From contig CM049307.1 in NCBI GenBank assembly GCA_026874595.1, positions 98,020,330 to 98,084,329 on the forward strand: 64,000 bases of DNA, given 5' to 3'. Both the position numbers and the translations under genes were made by a program. Shown piece by piece: positions 32,116 through 45,249 of the stretch (position 1 is its first letter; each line of letters begins with the position of its first letter). Under the pieces are notes generated by a model. That model made no database searches. It had not been told where the DNA came from and worked only from the letters and a program-made list of their open reading frames with translations. This stretch comes from Sipunculus nudus (lineage: Eukaryota > Annelida > Sipuncula > Golfingiida > Sipunculidae).

Positions 32116-33884
32116 AAAATGTAAAGACTGGCAACCTCAATAGTATCAGACTATTAACCCGAAACTTTACCATCACAGGTTGTTCCTCTGACGTAAGGAA
32201 GTCGACCTGTCAGAGTGGCATGCTTTGTGATGTTGAGATCCGCACTGTAAGGCTCGATAGAAATTCAAATATTTTCATTTTTGCACTTCCTCAGTACGCT
32301 GTGTACGCCTACAGTACGCTGTGGTATAAAATAAAATTGTTAGATATGTTTGTTTAATAACTAAAAATACCTAACATGTGCGAAAAGGACCCTTTATCAC
32401 TTAGTATATTGGCAAAATAGCACAGACATGCTCCTTAAGCCGGGTATAACACGTTTTTCGCGAGTCATTTGATTGGTTCAATCGCCTTTTTTAGTATTCA
32501 TGAAACAGACTCCAAAATCGCTCGTTGAATAAATGTCTCCGAAAAGCGTAGCCGACAAAGGCTCGATAGCATGAAGATGTGTATCCAAGGTGAGGTATAG
32601 TCCTAGTATTCTACTTCCCTTTCTACCTGCTTTGAAACGTGATACAGCAGAAGTCAATACTGAGAATAGGCGTAATGCTTGGTACGATACGGCATACCAA
32701 TGTTCAGGTTTCGGCTTTATGGCCTTTATATTTTTGATTATCCCACAGAATCTTCCAGTGAAATGCTCTCATTGACTTGTCTATCTTGAAACAAGTGAGG
32801 TCTATGAGTTCACAGGAAGTACTTTCTAAATATCAATTTGATTGTAAAGTCATTCACTGCGTGGGCCATGCAGACAGCAAAAACAGTATACCCTGTATAT
32901 GTTTACATGTTTTTACAGGAACTTCAAAACGGGTAAAGTAATATTTTTGATCCAGTTAATTATGTTTTCCGTGCCTGTCTTTAAAATTTACATTGTTGGT
33001 GAACTCTTTGATTTAAAAAAAGAATCTTTTATTGATTGAACCAGTGGAACCGTAATATAATCTATTATGCTTTTTATACACAAACAAATGTAGGTTGGTT
33101 TATTGACTTGCTACAATCTTATGAAAGACAATTTTCCCACAACGAGTGAAAATAATGCCTACGTCTAATTCCTAAACGAAGATAAAATGCGGATGGATCT
33201 GAAATTCTATGATGGTGATAATGTTTCAAGAAATCAAAGTTCACGATAATGAGGTGAGCACTTTTTACTTCAATATTTCTTTGGGTAAGGAAAGTAGCTG
33301 CTTATCAGCGGAGACTGCCAACGTAGGATTTCAATGGTCCCGCTCGACCTATTGTAAAGATAACATACAATTTTGAGAAAGGCAATCCCATTCTCTCCTG
33401 TATTTGTGGATTCTTATCAAAGTGCCCACACATGAATTTCTTCAGCATTTATTAACGTCAGAATAGTCTTATAAAACTATACGCCTTGTTTAAGTGCTTT
33501 AAACTGTACCGTGCAAGCTCAAGATAACTCATGAAAACCGGTTGGATTCCACTCGACTGCGTATTTCAATTGAAAAAATAACAGGAATCCTTTTATTTAT
33601 GAGTTATAGTGAAACCGAAATCAATATATAAAACCTTTATGTGGGTATTTGTATCATTTGATTTAAACGTTGGTGCGTTTTCTGTTTTCGAGAATACATT
33701 TATTCGGGATGAATAGTACCGTCAGATTAGCAAGGTAGTGCTCAAAATGTTCTTGGAAACTTCACAAACGGATTTCGACTGATAAACATAATAAGTATTT
33801 CTTCATTTAATGTTGGTTAATTAAAACACACACACACGAACACACAGACACAAACACACACACATATATATATAGTTATATATA
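32116..33884. other. No gene seen
   Basis: AT-rich DNA without a supportable feature. A CA/TA microsatellite at about 33825-33884 leads into the next element. Confidence 0.5.
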
Positions 33885-34044
33885 CAGTGAAAACCCACCT
33901 TGCGACCACCCCACAATTGCGACCACTCCTGCAATAGCGACCTTTTTTCCTGGTCCCGAATAAATGATTCATGTAACTTAGAATACGACCACCCCAAATT
34001 ACGACCATTTTGTTCAGTCCCATAGGTGATTTTGTGGGGTCCCA

Positions 34045-34047
<3 letters not shown>
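33885..34047. mobile_element. Mariner-like MITE, 163 bp, TA target duplication
   Basis: The ends are CAGTGAAAACCCAC and GTGGGGTCCCACTG, imperfect inverted repeats, flanked by TA on both sides (33883-33884 and 34048-34049). The interior repeats GCGACCACCCC and ACGACCACCCC words. TA duplication and CAGTG ends fit Tc1/mariner-type MITEs. It sits inside a TA microsatellite, a natural target. Confidence 0.75.
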
Positions 34048-34125
<78 letters not shown>

Positions 34126-34130
34126 TATAT
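34048..34130. repeat. (AT)n microsatellite
   Basis: About 80 bp of nearly pure AT dinucleotide immediately right of the MITE. Confidence 0.98.
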
Positions 34131-34897
34131 GTATCCCTCTTTTGAAAATTTAATCATTCAAAGTAAGCTTTATTGGAAAGGACTGTCAATGAATTTGTTT
34201 TTTTACCATGATAATATGTTTCTTGATGACAACGTTGAAATAACCAGAACGGAAATTAATACTGTGATTATGATAATTATTAAAGGATGAGGAGGAGGAT
34301 TTTGAAATGAGAGAGAGATACAGTCTTTTTTATAACTGAAATTACCCATATACTTTTTTTTACATATCTAAATAACACGCTATAAAGTTTATTAAAGGAC
34401 TCGTAAAATGACGTAAATTCCGCTCCAGTACCAATGGTATGTAAGGTAGCGACATCTGGTATAGAAAGCAGAACTACATTTAACGGGGCGTGTTCTGACA
34501 CTCGAAGCAGATGATAACCTTCAATATTTGTGATGCATACATGATAGAAGTATCATTCTTTGGACGAGCTAATACATTTAATTTAGTTCCCCTAATACCG
34601 ATGAACACATTTCATTCATGGACCCCTGTGAAACCTGGTCAGCAAAACTGACCGTCGATTTATCTTAGCAAAACCAGATTCTATCAGACCTCACATGACT
34701 GACAATTAAAGCAAATCACTCTGCTTTCGAATTAACCAGCGGATGATATGATACAAACCTGCTCGCACTGTTTGATGTATCTTTATGTATGCAACTGGGT
34801 TGGAAAAGTATGGCCTTTGCAGCCTAATTTGTGAGATTTATTTTAAAGATAAATTTTCCTTTATGAAGACAAGTCCATGAACGTTTCAGAGAAATGT

Positions 34898-34900
<3 letters not shown>
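34131..34900. other. No gene seen
   Basis: No exon or bounded element is recognisable. Confidence 0.5.
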
Positions 34901-34961
<61 letters not shown>

Positions 34962-34982
34962 AAGAAAGAGAGGGTTTAAAAA
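34901..34982. repeat. (GA)n microsatellite with AAAG tail
   Basis: Pure AG/GA to about 34967, then AAAG units. Confidence 0.98.
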
Positions 34983-36209
34983 GGAATCCATATTGTTCAA
35001 TCTTTTAAGTACACGCTGAGACCTTTACTTTTATCTTCCGCTATACATGCAGGTATTTCAGTTTATTATTATCATGATTGTTAATGCTTAAATGATTTAA
35101 ACCACGGAATTATTCATTATTATTTACGCGAAACTGCTGCATTCTCTCTTCCAGCATGGTGTAGAGTGATTAATTCTGCCCGAACCTGTCACTGCATCGA
35201 ACAGGAAAAGAAACAGACTTTTCGGTGGTAAGTGCTTTAAACAGCAGCTGCCGGTCGCTTCTGTATTCTAAGAAATTAATGCTGAGCAATAACTCTATAT
35301 GAGTTGTTTACTAAAAAAAATTTAAATGTAAAAAAAGTAACTGTGGGGTTTTGTCTCCTGCGTGGTATATCGGACTTCAGGGATATCGATTTTTATATTT
35401 TTTTTCCGCTGTTGCGTGGACGATATTTTCCACATCGCTCTCTGCCCCGCGTCTTGTACATCCCCGTATTATTTGTCTGGTGTTTAGTGGAGCATGACTT
35501 TATCTGTACCGACGTTTGGAAGTGGTTTCTTTGTCGTTAGTTGTTATTTTTTTTCTCTGTGCTGACCTCCCATCCTTTTCCTGTATCGTTGTGTGGAATG
35601 TCAAAGTAGAACGCCCACCCTTTGTTTATTTTTTTGTAAGTTCGATGGAAATTGTTCCGTTTGTGAGGTTGTGTTTTTCATAGAGTAACACATTCTTTGT
35701 CTTGTAAAACAACGTTCGAGGAATATTGCCAAGAGTGCAGAAAGTTTTGTGTCTGCACAAAAGAAAAATACACATCATTCTGAATGTTTTATGGAATTAC
35801 CCGCTGACTTTCAATTAATTTTACCAAAACAAAGGATAAAGGAAGGGGGAGCATTATTCCTGCTGACCTCAGCGAACCTACCCCCCCCCCCCCCCGCCAC
35901 ACACACACCCAACAGACCTTTAACATGTTTGTATTACCTCCTCTAGGAACTACAGTTTTGTGTTTTCCTATCGCAGTTGGTTGGTTAGCTTTGTTTGTTA
36001 GAATTTTACTTCGACTGTTCTTGTTGTTAGAGTAGACAAACTGAAATTTTATTTAACCTAATTTTATACTTTTGTTTATTCTTAAATTAAACTACCTTGA
36101 TCATATTTTAGTCTTGGTTACAAGTTTCAAGAGTTGGTTACAAGTTGCTTCAAGAAACTGCTGGAAAACAGTGAAAGAGGACGGTACCGCGTGCTTTCTT
36201 CCCTCAGGG
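34983..36209. other. No gene seen
   Basis: Unique-looking DNA with a run of 15-16 C at about 35881-35896. No domain is recognisable in the short frames. Confidence 0.5.
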
Positions 36210-36370
36210 ACAACTCGAGTCCGGACTCGGTCCAACTTTTCAGTGATTCGCCCTTGGCCTCGACGATCCTGGACTCGGACTTGGCCTCGGAGGAAATGAC
36301 TTGCGAGATCAGGAGGTAAGCTCTGAGACATAGTATACATACTTGGACTTAAGTTGTCTGGACTCGGATG
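36210..36370. repeat. GAGTCC-rich sequence with one minisatellite-like unit
   Basis: On the minus strand 36261-36282 reads AAGTCCGAGTCCAGGATCGT, almost the unit of the 26-bp array at 8023-9135. It occurs once, surrounded by further CTCGGAC/GAGTCCG words, immediately left of the partial LTR. Confidence 0.65.
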
Positions 36371-36399
36371 GAGTCAACTCGACAACAATACAGCTTTTA

Positions 36400-36752
36400 T
36401 GAATCTAACGAAATTTACATTTTACGTGGATCATTGGATTTAAACTACTCTTGTTGAGCTGTGACGGTGGTGGTATCCAGATATCAAGACCTAGGATCCG
36501 GACACTCTGGTACTGTACGTTTTATTTGTTATACATGTGCTCTGTAATTGTATTGATTCAGGGTATTGTAATGTTAGGATCGTTTTAAGAATAGATTATT
36601 ATTCTTTGTTAAAAAAAAACCACTGACTTCATTATTCATTCCCCTAGACATTTCACGCTACCTAGTGTTACATAATCTGTTTTTTTTTATCTCCATAATA
36701 AAATATATGCTCGTCACGACTACGTGATCTGTTGTTATAAGGTTCCGTAACA
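36400..36752 (+). mobile_element. Partial LTR, diverged from the solo LTR at 2276-3072
   Basis: On the plus strand it follows the minus strand of the solo LTR from its middle to its end: GGTGGTATCCAG, GTTTTAAGAATA, AACCACTGACTTC, TTATTCATTCCCCTAGAC, TTTTTATCTCC and the terminal GTTCCGTAACA (ending 36752). The 5' part of the LTR is not recognisable; GAGTCC-rich sequence stands in its place. It could be a related subfamily or a truncated copy. Confidence 0.7.
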
Positions 36753-37869
36753 CTTAATATTCGCTGAGTAAAATATCTCGAGAACTCTTCTAATTAGGTC
36801 ACGAGGTTTTCATTATAATGACATACTCAAAAATGTAAATATGACATTAGATCATGTAGTTATATCAAATAGAAGAGTGTTAGTGTCATAGGTGAGTCTT
36901 AGTGAAAAGCATTTGTCTGAGTGTAAAACACGAGGGAAACAAATATACAGTCATTAAATTAAATCGATAGAGAAAGCGCTTATTTTGAAATGTAAGACGT
37001 ACTTCATACGGCAAGTGGAGAACAGAAATGAGCCATAGGGGAATTAAATGACATAATAAAAACAAGATTCAAAAATAGATTATTTAATATATAAAAATTG
37101 CACTTTTCTTGGCTTTTAAAATATGGGTGCTATTCATATTGTTCCTGTGCCCATATATATGTGTGCCATTTCATATCTCATGAGGCGTAATATTATAATT
37201 AGAGCACGATGGTTCTGGGGTGACTGTCTCATTGCTCCCACCCCTATACACCAGTAATTATATGTTTCCTTGTACCATGGCAGTTTTAAGTTTGTCACGA
37301 CTCAATTTGACCTCGTGCTGACGTCACAATCGTATAGCGACATGAAGCGGAAACACATTGAGCAAGAACACCAACTTAAATTAGATAATGGCGTCCATAG
37401 AAGACGGCTGGCACGTCCTGTTCATTTTGTTCTCCGTGTTGTAAAGGCTTATTGACCTCCCACACATTGTCGCTACTGCGCGGCATGTAGAAAGGGTAAG
37501 AACAGTTTGCTTGGTTAAAAAAAATAGTCCAGGTTAATCCGAAGTAAAAGGTGTTCCCTAGGATTGATGTGTGACCGTAATATTTTTAGTGTATCTGTAA
37601 GTCTGCCCTAGCAGTCTTTAAAGCCGAGCAATGATACTTGAGGCTGGTACGGCCCATACCACTTATCGCTATCATCTCTGGTATTTCTTGAGATGTAGCC
37701 GTCTACGTTTCCCCTATCCCTAAATTGAGCTCTTTTTGAAGCAGCCGGGGGCATGGCGGATGACGTAATTTTCTGAGTTATTGCTGGGTTACCAAAAGTC
37801 TACCCTCACTTTTTTGTTACGTCCGATGGTCTAGTTCATTAATATAAAGAGTTACTAATGCAAAACAAT
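36753..37869. other. No gene seen
   Basis: AT-rich DNA without a supportable feature. Confidence 0.5.
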
Positions 37870-38155
37870 AAAAAGGTGTGGTTCCCAGGCACTTTTTTCA
37901 TAAATCAATGCGGGTGGGCGGTATTTTATTTTTGACCTTTTTTCTGTATGTTTCGATAAAAATATGATTAGGGAACAGCATGAGAATAACAATTTCCTGC
38001 TTAACAGGTAAAAACACTATTTATAACAAAGAAAGTCGTATCAAAATTGAATTATTTTACCTTCAAGTAGAATGAAAACCAAAATAAAAATGTTTGATCC
38101 GGGGGCGGGGTGGGGGTGGGGGTGGGGTTAAAACTGATGCGGGCGGTGCATATAG
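37870..38155 (+). repeat. Dispersed repeat pair A, left copy
   Basis: It matches 53035-53330 in order: AAAAGG...TGGTTC, TGTATGTTTCGATA, GGGAA-AGCATGA-AATAA, TTAACAGGTAAAA, TCAAAATTG-ATTATTT and ATGTTTGATSCGG, then GGGCGGTGC. It includes a G/T-rich stretch (38098-38127). The class is unknown. Confidence 0.75.
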
Positions 38156-38318
38156 AACCATACAGTTATCTGACTTGTATTAATAACAATAATATCTTGA
38201 ACATCTCGTTGCCTGTGTAAGGAGGGTATCCATTCGTTGCCGTTCGCGTGTGTGTTTGCATGTATATTCCAGTATGACTCGCGCATTGATGAACGGAATC
38301 ATTTTAAAGCCACTATTA

Positions 38319-38662
38319 CATATAGCCTACTGGGCCCGTACGGTGAGGATAACCCAATTTTTGGCTATATTCGTACGGTGCCCGCATGGTACACGTACGA
38401 TTTTCACGGGCGCCGGTTAAATTTTTACTCGCCGTACAGGCGCCCCGTACACCGTACTTGCTTCAAGCATAGAACCCGCACGGTCACTTTACGGTTCCCG
38501 GACGGCCCTTAACCAACCAAGTTTTGGAGGTCACCGCACGGCCACCGTAGATCATGTTAGTGCAAACACGATGGGATGAAAAATCACACGGTGACCGTAC
38601 AGTCCCGAAAACTCACGGCAAGTTGGCGGGTTGAAAAATTTGTACGGCACCAGGCGTATATG
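38319..38662. mobile_element. MITE-like element, 344 bp, with CGTACGG subterminal motifs
   Basis: The left end CATATAGCCTACTGGGCCCG and the reverse complement of the right end (CATATACGCCTGGTGCCGTA) form imperfect inverted repeats. The interior is dense in CCGTACGG, CGTACGG and CACGGT words in both orientations, at least nine of them, and is far more GC-rich than its surroundings. I could not fix a target duplication. No transposase frame is present. Confidence 0.65.
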
Positions 38663-40924
38663 AGAGCTAGGCATTAAGGGCATAACGGGAAGGGGCCAGG
38701 GAAGAGTCGATTAGATTTTGATGTGGGTCCTCATCATATTCCGGGTGCAGGAAGGACTTCCAGGAATATTCACAAATCTACATCCATCCATGCACGAACG
38801 AACCTGGGATCATGGACCGAATAAGAGAATGCCACGTTAAGGAGCGCCCACATTGAATGCAGGTTACTAGTTATAGAACAAAAAAGACAAATACATTTGT
38901 CCCTGATTTTATAACCTCGTTCGTGATGGGGGTGGGGTGCTGAAAATGGTATTCGATCATATAAAAACAGGTCCAACAACAAAATCTGGTGGCAAATTAT
39001 ACGACTCAAATACGAAGTATAATGCTCAAACAAAATACTGGTAACATTACAACTTACGCGCATGCGCGCAACCACCTCCGTTGTCTTAAATACTTTAATA
39101 TACACAACGTTAAACTATTTTTAAGTTACCTTAAGTTACAAATAAAGATACAACTATGTTCATTTGAAGCCATAACGGTCATTTACGCTAATATCTATTG
39201 TTACTTGCGTGCATTGAAAATATATGAGAAGTTAGTTGATAACCATGAGCTTCCATTAAATTCTTGCTAGAGCTAGACAATATTTTTTGTTTATTATTAT
39301 AAAACCCTTGCAATCATCGCATGCATCTTAAATGTAGCACTCTCGTTTTATGCCTGTTTGCAAAAATGTTTTCACACCGAAATATGTTAGGTTGCATTGT
39401 GGTATTCTAAATATGGAGTCAACATTGCAAGAGCCTGTTTCAAGCCATTTGTAATATAATGGATGAATAGGAAATCATAATCGGAATTCCGGTACAAAGT
39501 CATACCATAGAATAAACATCTTTACAACTTCAGTCATGGCGATCATGATCCGGAAATAATTAAAATCTCTGGATGGAATGTCAGGTATGACGATAGAAAG
39601 GAAAAGGTAAGCGGGGTAATTAAGATGTGAATATCTGATGACATTAGTTATTAGTTTCACCATGAGAATGTGAGGACCTGTTGTGTAGGAAGCTGGGCGT
39701 GCATGTAGAAACGTCAGTTATTTATCTGAGCTAATTGAATACCCCACTACCTAATCTTCTGGGCGGATACAGCGTTACTCCCAGCTGAGTGAGTATAATA
39801 CTCAACATACCTGGACAGGAGGTAGGATTTACTGGAATGTTCAAGTCATATCTTCCTTAATTACCTGATAATCTGATATTAGTTCAGTAATATCCTCTTC
39901 ATGCCTGCCCTTACACTAGGACACCATAATCAGGATTTATATCATAAAGGTCAATATAAGAGGTCATTTAGTCCGCTGACACCAAGCTTCAAAGAACTAT
40001 GATTTTTGCTGATTTTGCGAATTCTGTGATAATATCTTCCAAACTCTAAAGGCTTATGGGACTAAGGCATCATGCATTTATACTATTATTGGATGTATCC
40101 TAAAAATATTTTTGCGTATACCATCTCTCCACAAAATGTTATTGAAATTCAAAACTGAAATTGTCACATGATAAAAAAATAAAATAATAGAAGACACAGA
40201 CATAAAAAAGAGCATGCGACAGAGAATAATGAGTGAAAGATAAAAAAGACCACTCAATGCGTTTTCTACTGTTATAATTTTATTATTTTCGACCATTTAT
40301 CCACAGTCCACACGTATAATTTGTTTTCATTTATCATTAAAAGTAAACTAAGTTTACGAAAGCAATTTTATACCATATAAAACGCAAAAGATATTTGAAC
40401 AGAGAATTTCTTTTTTTTGTAAAGTTACGTAGGACTCTAACAGAAATATCTGTGATTTACCACAAGGAAAAGTTGAGCAAAGATAACATGACAAGAAGTG
40501 AGCTTTGGAAAAAATTATAATTCCAAATGAATAATTCATAAGTGGTCAGTGAATGCATATTTTGAATGCATATATTACCAAGTCGAAGTTCACGACTCAT
40601 TATATACATTACGTGTTTTTAATAATTTCTCAGTTTGTTGTGGTTTCCTGATCGGGGTCTTCTGGCCAAAGACAAAAAAGGCTAATGACGAGGTCCATAG
40701 ATAATGTCATGGGGAGAGTCATCTCAGGTAAAGTGTAGACGGGTCCGTATGCTGGGCCGTGTATGGATAATGGTGTTGTCCACACGTAGCCCTGCTGTTT
40801 CCATTTACACGTATATTCGTACCTGCTTGAACTGAGGTATACAGACTTCAATTGGATGTAGCAGATCTTCCAAAAACGATGCTTTAATCATTCAGAAAGA
40901 ATTCCAAGGTTCAAGAAGTTGTTT
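38663..40924. other. No gene seen
   Basis: AT-rich DNA; scattered short frames show no recognisable domain. Confidence 0.5.
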
Positions 40925-41020
40925 TTCGTGAAAATCGAGATTTTCACCCATATACGCACACACGCTGAGGGACACATGGAAACACCCCGGCTACAAAATC
41001 TTATGAGCGATTGACATGAA
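40925..41020 (+). mobile_element. Fragment related to the MITE at 47109-47368
   Basis: GTGAAAATCG, CATATACGCACACACG, ACATGGAAACACCCC and TATGAGCGAT appear in the same order as in 47235-47345. It is a partial copy of that element. Confidence 0.6.
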
Positions 41021-42965
41021 AATACTATCATATACAGGAGAACGATCCGATTATCGATGGCTTTGACAACACAAATTGTCCGTCATTTGGTACTACAGGC
41101 AGAACAGGTCATATAATACAAAAACATTCAGCAGACACTTCAAGTCTATTGGCTTTTGACATTTGCTCAAGTTCAGCTACCAGACAGGGATATTGTAATG
41201 TATTTTACATAATTTTCATCTCAGATAAACTTTGTACAAATATGTGTTAACGTTCATATTTGTCACAAGTCAACCCGGCTTATACCCATCCAGGGATGAG
41301 AAGGAAATTAATGATCATAGGGACATATCAATCATGACAACTTTTATTCCGATAGTTACCCAGTCACTTTATCACTTTATGAGTTTATCTGTGTAATATT
41401 CGCTATGTGAATCATGACTTTCTCAAACTTAAACAAATTTAAACGAGAGAGAGTTTTTTTTTACTTACATGACCCGTTCCGATGAAAATTCAATAAGTTC
41501 CGTATAAAAATATATTTCATGATATTCAATATGTCCCTCTTGATAGACTACATACTTCCATGCTGAGTCTATATTTTTCACCTTTATTTTTAAAATTGGG
41601 GCGAGTACAAAAATATTGTTCATTTGAAACAAATTCTCCTTCGGGGATATAAGCTGAATGTGTATGTGTTTTTTTTTGTTGGAGCCTTAACACTTAAAGT
41701 GATCCAGGATACATTTTAGTGTATGCAATTACGTTTCTTATTAAGCTGTTTTATACAAAAAACTTACCGTATTTTCACACGGCAGCACCAAGACTTACGG
41801 TATGTGTCGAGTTTCTAAGAATGTCGAGATTTCACGGAAGTTATTTATACTCATCCCGATCAATGCTTTCTCTGGCACATAGTGTCACCGAGACCGAGAG
41901 CGTATCAGCACGGTGTGAGGTTAAGGGCCAAAATGTCAGAATACAGTAATATCAAACTACAAACTTTTTTCTTTGCTTTTCAGATAAGCAACAAAGCTTT
42001 ATCTGAATTCGTTCTTAAGGCCAGCTATTCATCCTTTTCTATAGACTTTCGGTCTTACTCTGTGTACGTGTTATTGGACTCTCAGTAATTCTTGTTAGGA
42101 AGAGTGTTTATAACACCTCCGTAAAGGATGTTTAAACTTGTTCATCTAAAAGCTGCTAGTAAAATTCAACAATGTTGAAAAATGAAAAAAAATGTAACCT
42201 TAAGAGTTTGGTTACATATAGGTAGAATTTGAAAGTTCACTCGTTTCAAAGCTCTTTTTCGTGCGACTTGCTGACAGATGTCCTTGCTGGATGTCGTTTG
42301 ATTATTTTGGCGGGCCCCCTACATGTTATAAACATGTGGATATATACACAACGAACCACCTGTGTACCGTTGGATAGGCGTTTTCTGGACATTTTTTTTA
42401 TGAAATGTTCAAGGGATTATGTTTGGTTAATAAACTTCAGATATCAGAATAGGTTTCTGTTAGTAGTTTGGCTTTCAGCGGCTGCTACAAACATGCCGGC
42501 CCTGCAGACTTCTATTCTATTCAGTGTGTTCTGTCGGGACCTGTTATAACAATCCAGTCGCTGGTGAGGAACTAAATGATAAACCGGAGTGCAACAACAG
42601 AAGGGTTGATGTTCATTCCTAAGAGAAGATGAAGCGCTTTTTAGGGATTTAAACCCTGCCCGCTGTCACTGTGGATAGATATGCTATACACGTTATAAAT
42701 GACACATGTATGCACATTTTTATAACCTGGAGGCTTTGGTCATTGCTGCTTTGACTGTATAATCCAAAGGGAGTCAAGGAAATCTACTAAGAACTAGATA
42801 TGGTCGAACAATGGTCCTCAGAGGTCCCGACATTTATGGTAAAGCTTGCCTAGTTTAGATATGGGTAAACAGATTAGTTTATAATTTCAAAATATGACAA
42901 CCAGAAACAGGTTTTCAACATTGAGCACGAGGGAACAAAAATCCTACTGCTTCAAAATTATATTT
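41021..42965. other. No supported gene
   Basis: The longest frame (42229-42549, plus, 106 codons) has no recognised domain and no homopolymer bias; without splice or homology support I do not call it. Confidence 0.5.
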
Positions 42966-42969
42966 AAAT

Positions 42970-43790
42970 AAAGATATGTTCGAAAAAAATGTGAGCAATA
43001 CAAAATCACAGATTGTTCTCTCGCGGCCATATTTTGTGAAAATGTTTTCGACAGAAAATCTCCGGTTGTGGTCCGGTGGCCATATTGAATTTGGGCGGGT
43101 GTGTTATTCGACAATAGTGGAGTCGTCATAGACACCAATCATCCCTGTAAACATGAGATAGATCTAGCAAAATCTTGTTGAGATATTGCGCGTGAAAGAA
43201 ATTCACCGATTTTGCTGTGGCGGTTATTTTGGAATTCACACACGCATTGATTTCAATAGATCTGGACCCCTCATAGACACCATTCATCCCTATGAATATA
43301 TGAGAAAGATCAGCCATGTTTTTGTTGAGATATGACGCACAAATGAAACTCAGCGAATTTCCTCTGGTGGCCATATTGGAATTCCGACGGGACTGTAATT
43401 CAATAGGTCTGGAACCTTATAGGACCCTATAAACCCAGTGAATCTGAGAAAGACAAAGCATGTTCTTGTTGAGATATCGCGCGTGAAATAATATCTTCGA
43501 TTGTGCTCTGGTAGACATATTGGAAATACGACAGACGTGGAATATGACAGGTCTGGAGCCATCATAGGATCGAATAATCCCTGCGAATTTGAGAAAGTTA
43601 AAACATGGTCTTGTTGGATATCGCGCACGAAAGAAAATCAATTATTGTGGCTGGGCGGCCATATTGAAAATTTGACAGGTTTGTTATTCGATAGAGATGG
43701 AGCCCTTATAGGTACCAATCATCCCTGTGAATACGAGAAAAATCAAGCATGTTCTGGTTGAGATATCGCGCATGAAATAAAGAGTCACTG
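42970..43790 (+). repeat. 145-bp tandem repeat, about 5-6 diverged units
   Basis: GTTGAGATATCGCGC-type words start at 43177, 43324, 43468, 43613 and 43757, spacing 144-147 bp. Each unit also carries GGTGGCCATATTG, a TTCRATAG stretch and CCAATCATCCCTGTGAA. It is unrelated in sequence to the 148-bp unit at 20-25 kb. Confidence 0.9.
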
Positions 43791-44029
43791 ACAGACGGAC
43801 TGACACATTGATCATTTTAGGGCACCGATTTTAAAGCGGGACCCTAATGAATGATTCCGTAATTCTATTATGGTCAAATGACACCGACTCTGTTGCATAT
43901 AACGTTCATATATATTTTTAAGAATGTTTTTGGAGGTGTCCGTTTTCTCTGTATATGCTTGCTTTATACTGGAATGTACATCTGCAAAATTCCCTTCCGG
44001 TTTCGGACTACTTTACAATGGCTCACACG

Positions 44030-44280
44030 CGATTATCCCTATATCAACCATGCACGGTGTACCAATCCTGTGGGTCATGGGTGGTTGTCATCTCTATTGC
44101 TGGAATATAATAATGGGAACCTCTTATAATGGGAAACGCACTCATCTGTGAATAAAACACTTTTGTCGGGAAAGACTCTTTCAGCCGACCGTGAAAGATC
44201 TCCCTACCTGGAATGAGGATCGAACTCACGATCTCCTAGCTTTGAGCCTTATGCTCTCCCCGCAGACCACGGAAGCCTGC
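44030..44280 (-). mobile_element. tRNA-derived SINE, family 1, copy 3
   Basis: The minus strand begins GCAGGCTTCCGTGGTCTGCG and carries B-box-like GAGTTCGATCCTC, then TCTTTCACGGTCGGC, as in the copy at 3647. The end matches the older CCACAGG...CACCGTGCATGGTT part. The B box is well preserved. Confidence 0.75.
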
Positions 44281-44599
44281 TATAATAGATCCATGCAATA
44301 GGAGAGAAAGTATTTTCGTTATCATTACGGAAAGTATGAAATCTACGTTTTATTTAACTTGCGCTCATGTTATTTTTTTTTTCATAATTTGGACACACAT
44401 CTTACACTTTCAGACATTTTTACGCAGAATGAGCTGAAAATTAAGTATTTTGAATATAAATTACATCCGAATTAATATTCAGATGACTATATAAGCATAA
44501 CATTTCTAGTCTTGTATATTTGTCGATGTCGATCACCTGCAACTTGTCGCATGAGATTAGATTTGCAATCACACATTGAGCAACATTACGAGTGGTCGT
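44281..44599. other. No gene seen
   Basis: AT-rich, nothing recognisable. Confidence 0.5.
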
Positions 44600-44880
44600 T
44601 ATCAGTCGGTGAGAGTTTAAAGGTCCGGTCTGACTGCATTTTATACGACCATACGACTGGTTGTAAGAATACTACCGACCGATCGTTGAATGAGACGATA
44701 TGTCTTGCGATAACAACCGAGTGGAGTGGTCGTACGATAACTACCGAGTGGTCGCACGATAACTAACGGAGTGGCTAGGTACGATTCCCCGGCCTTACTG
44801 TGGGAGCGATGGTACGACCACATAGGACAACGTAGGAGCACTTAAGAGTTAGTCCGACTGCACGTTCGACTGTTCGTTAT
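44600..44880. repeat. GTCGT/ACGAC-rich element of unknown class
   Basis: CGATAACTACCGAGTGG-type words are repeated two to three times at 44690-44775, framed by GGTCTGACTGCA (left) and AGTCCGACTGCACG (right) in direct orientation. Words are shared with the flanks of repeat pair B (45250 and 48885). Confidence 0.5.
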
Positions 44881-45249
44881 AGGAATCATGATGCGAAAAG
44901 ACTGAGGAATATATATGTAACCCTTACCCTAATTCTTGGTCTGTTTGATACAGAGTATATTGTTAATATCCAGGGACACAATTGGGTATTTAAAAGTATC
45001 TTGTTTCTAGCTATTTCAGGGGTAGAATTCCCTTAAATAAGGAGCAATATTATGGAACAATAAAATAATTGTTCTTTTTTCCCAAATTTTCTACTATTTT
45101 GGGAAGAAATACCCCCTCCCAACCTCATGCACTCAGCCATGTCCATGAAAGCTCAGCTCACCATATATTTTTTTTTTTGCTGTTGATCATACAAACTCCT
45201 ATTTACCTAGACCTTTGTCTGTATCTCTTTGTGCCAGTAACGAGTTAAT

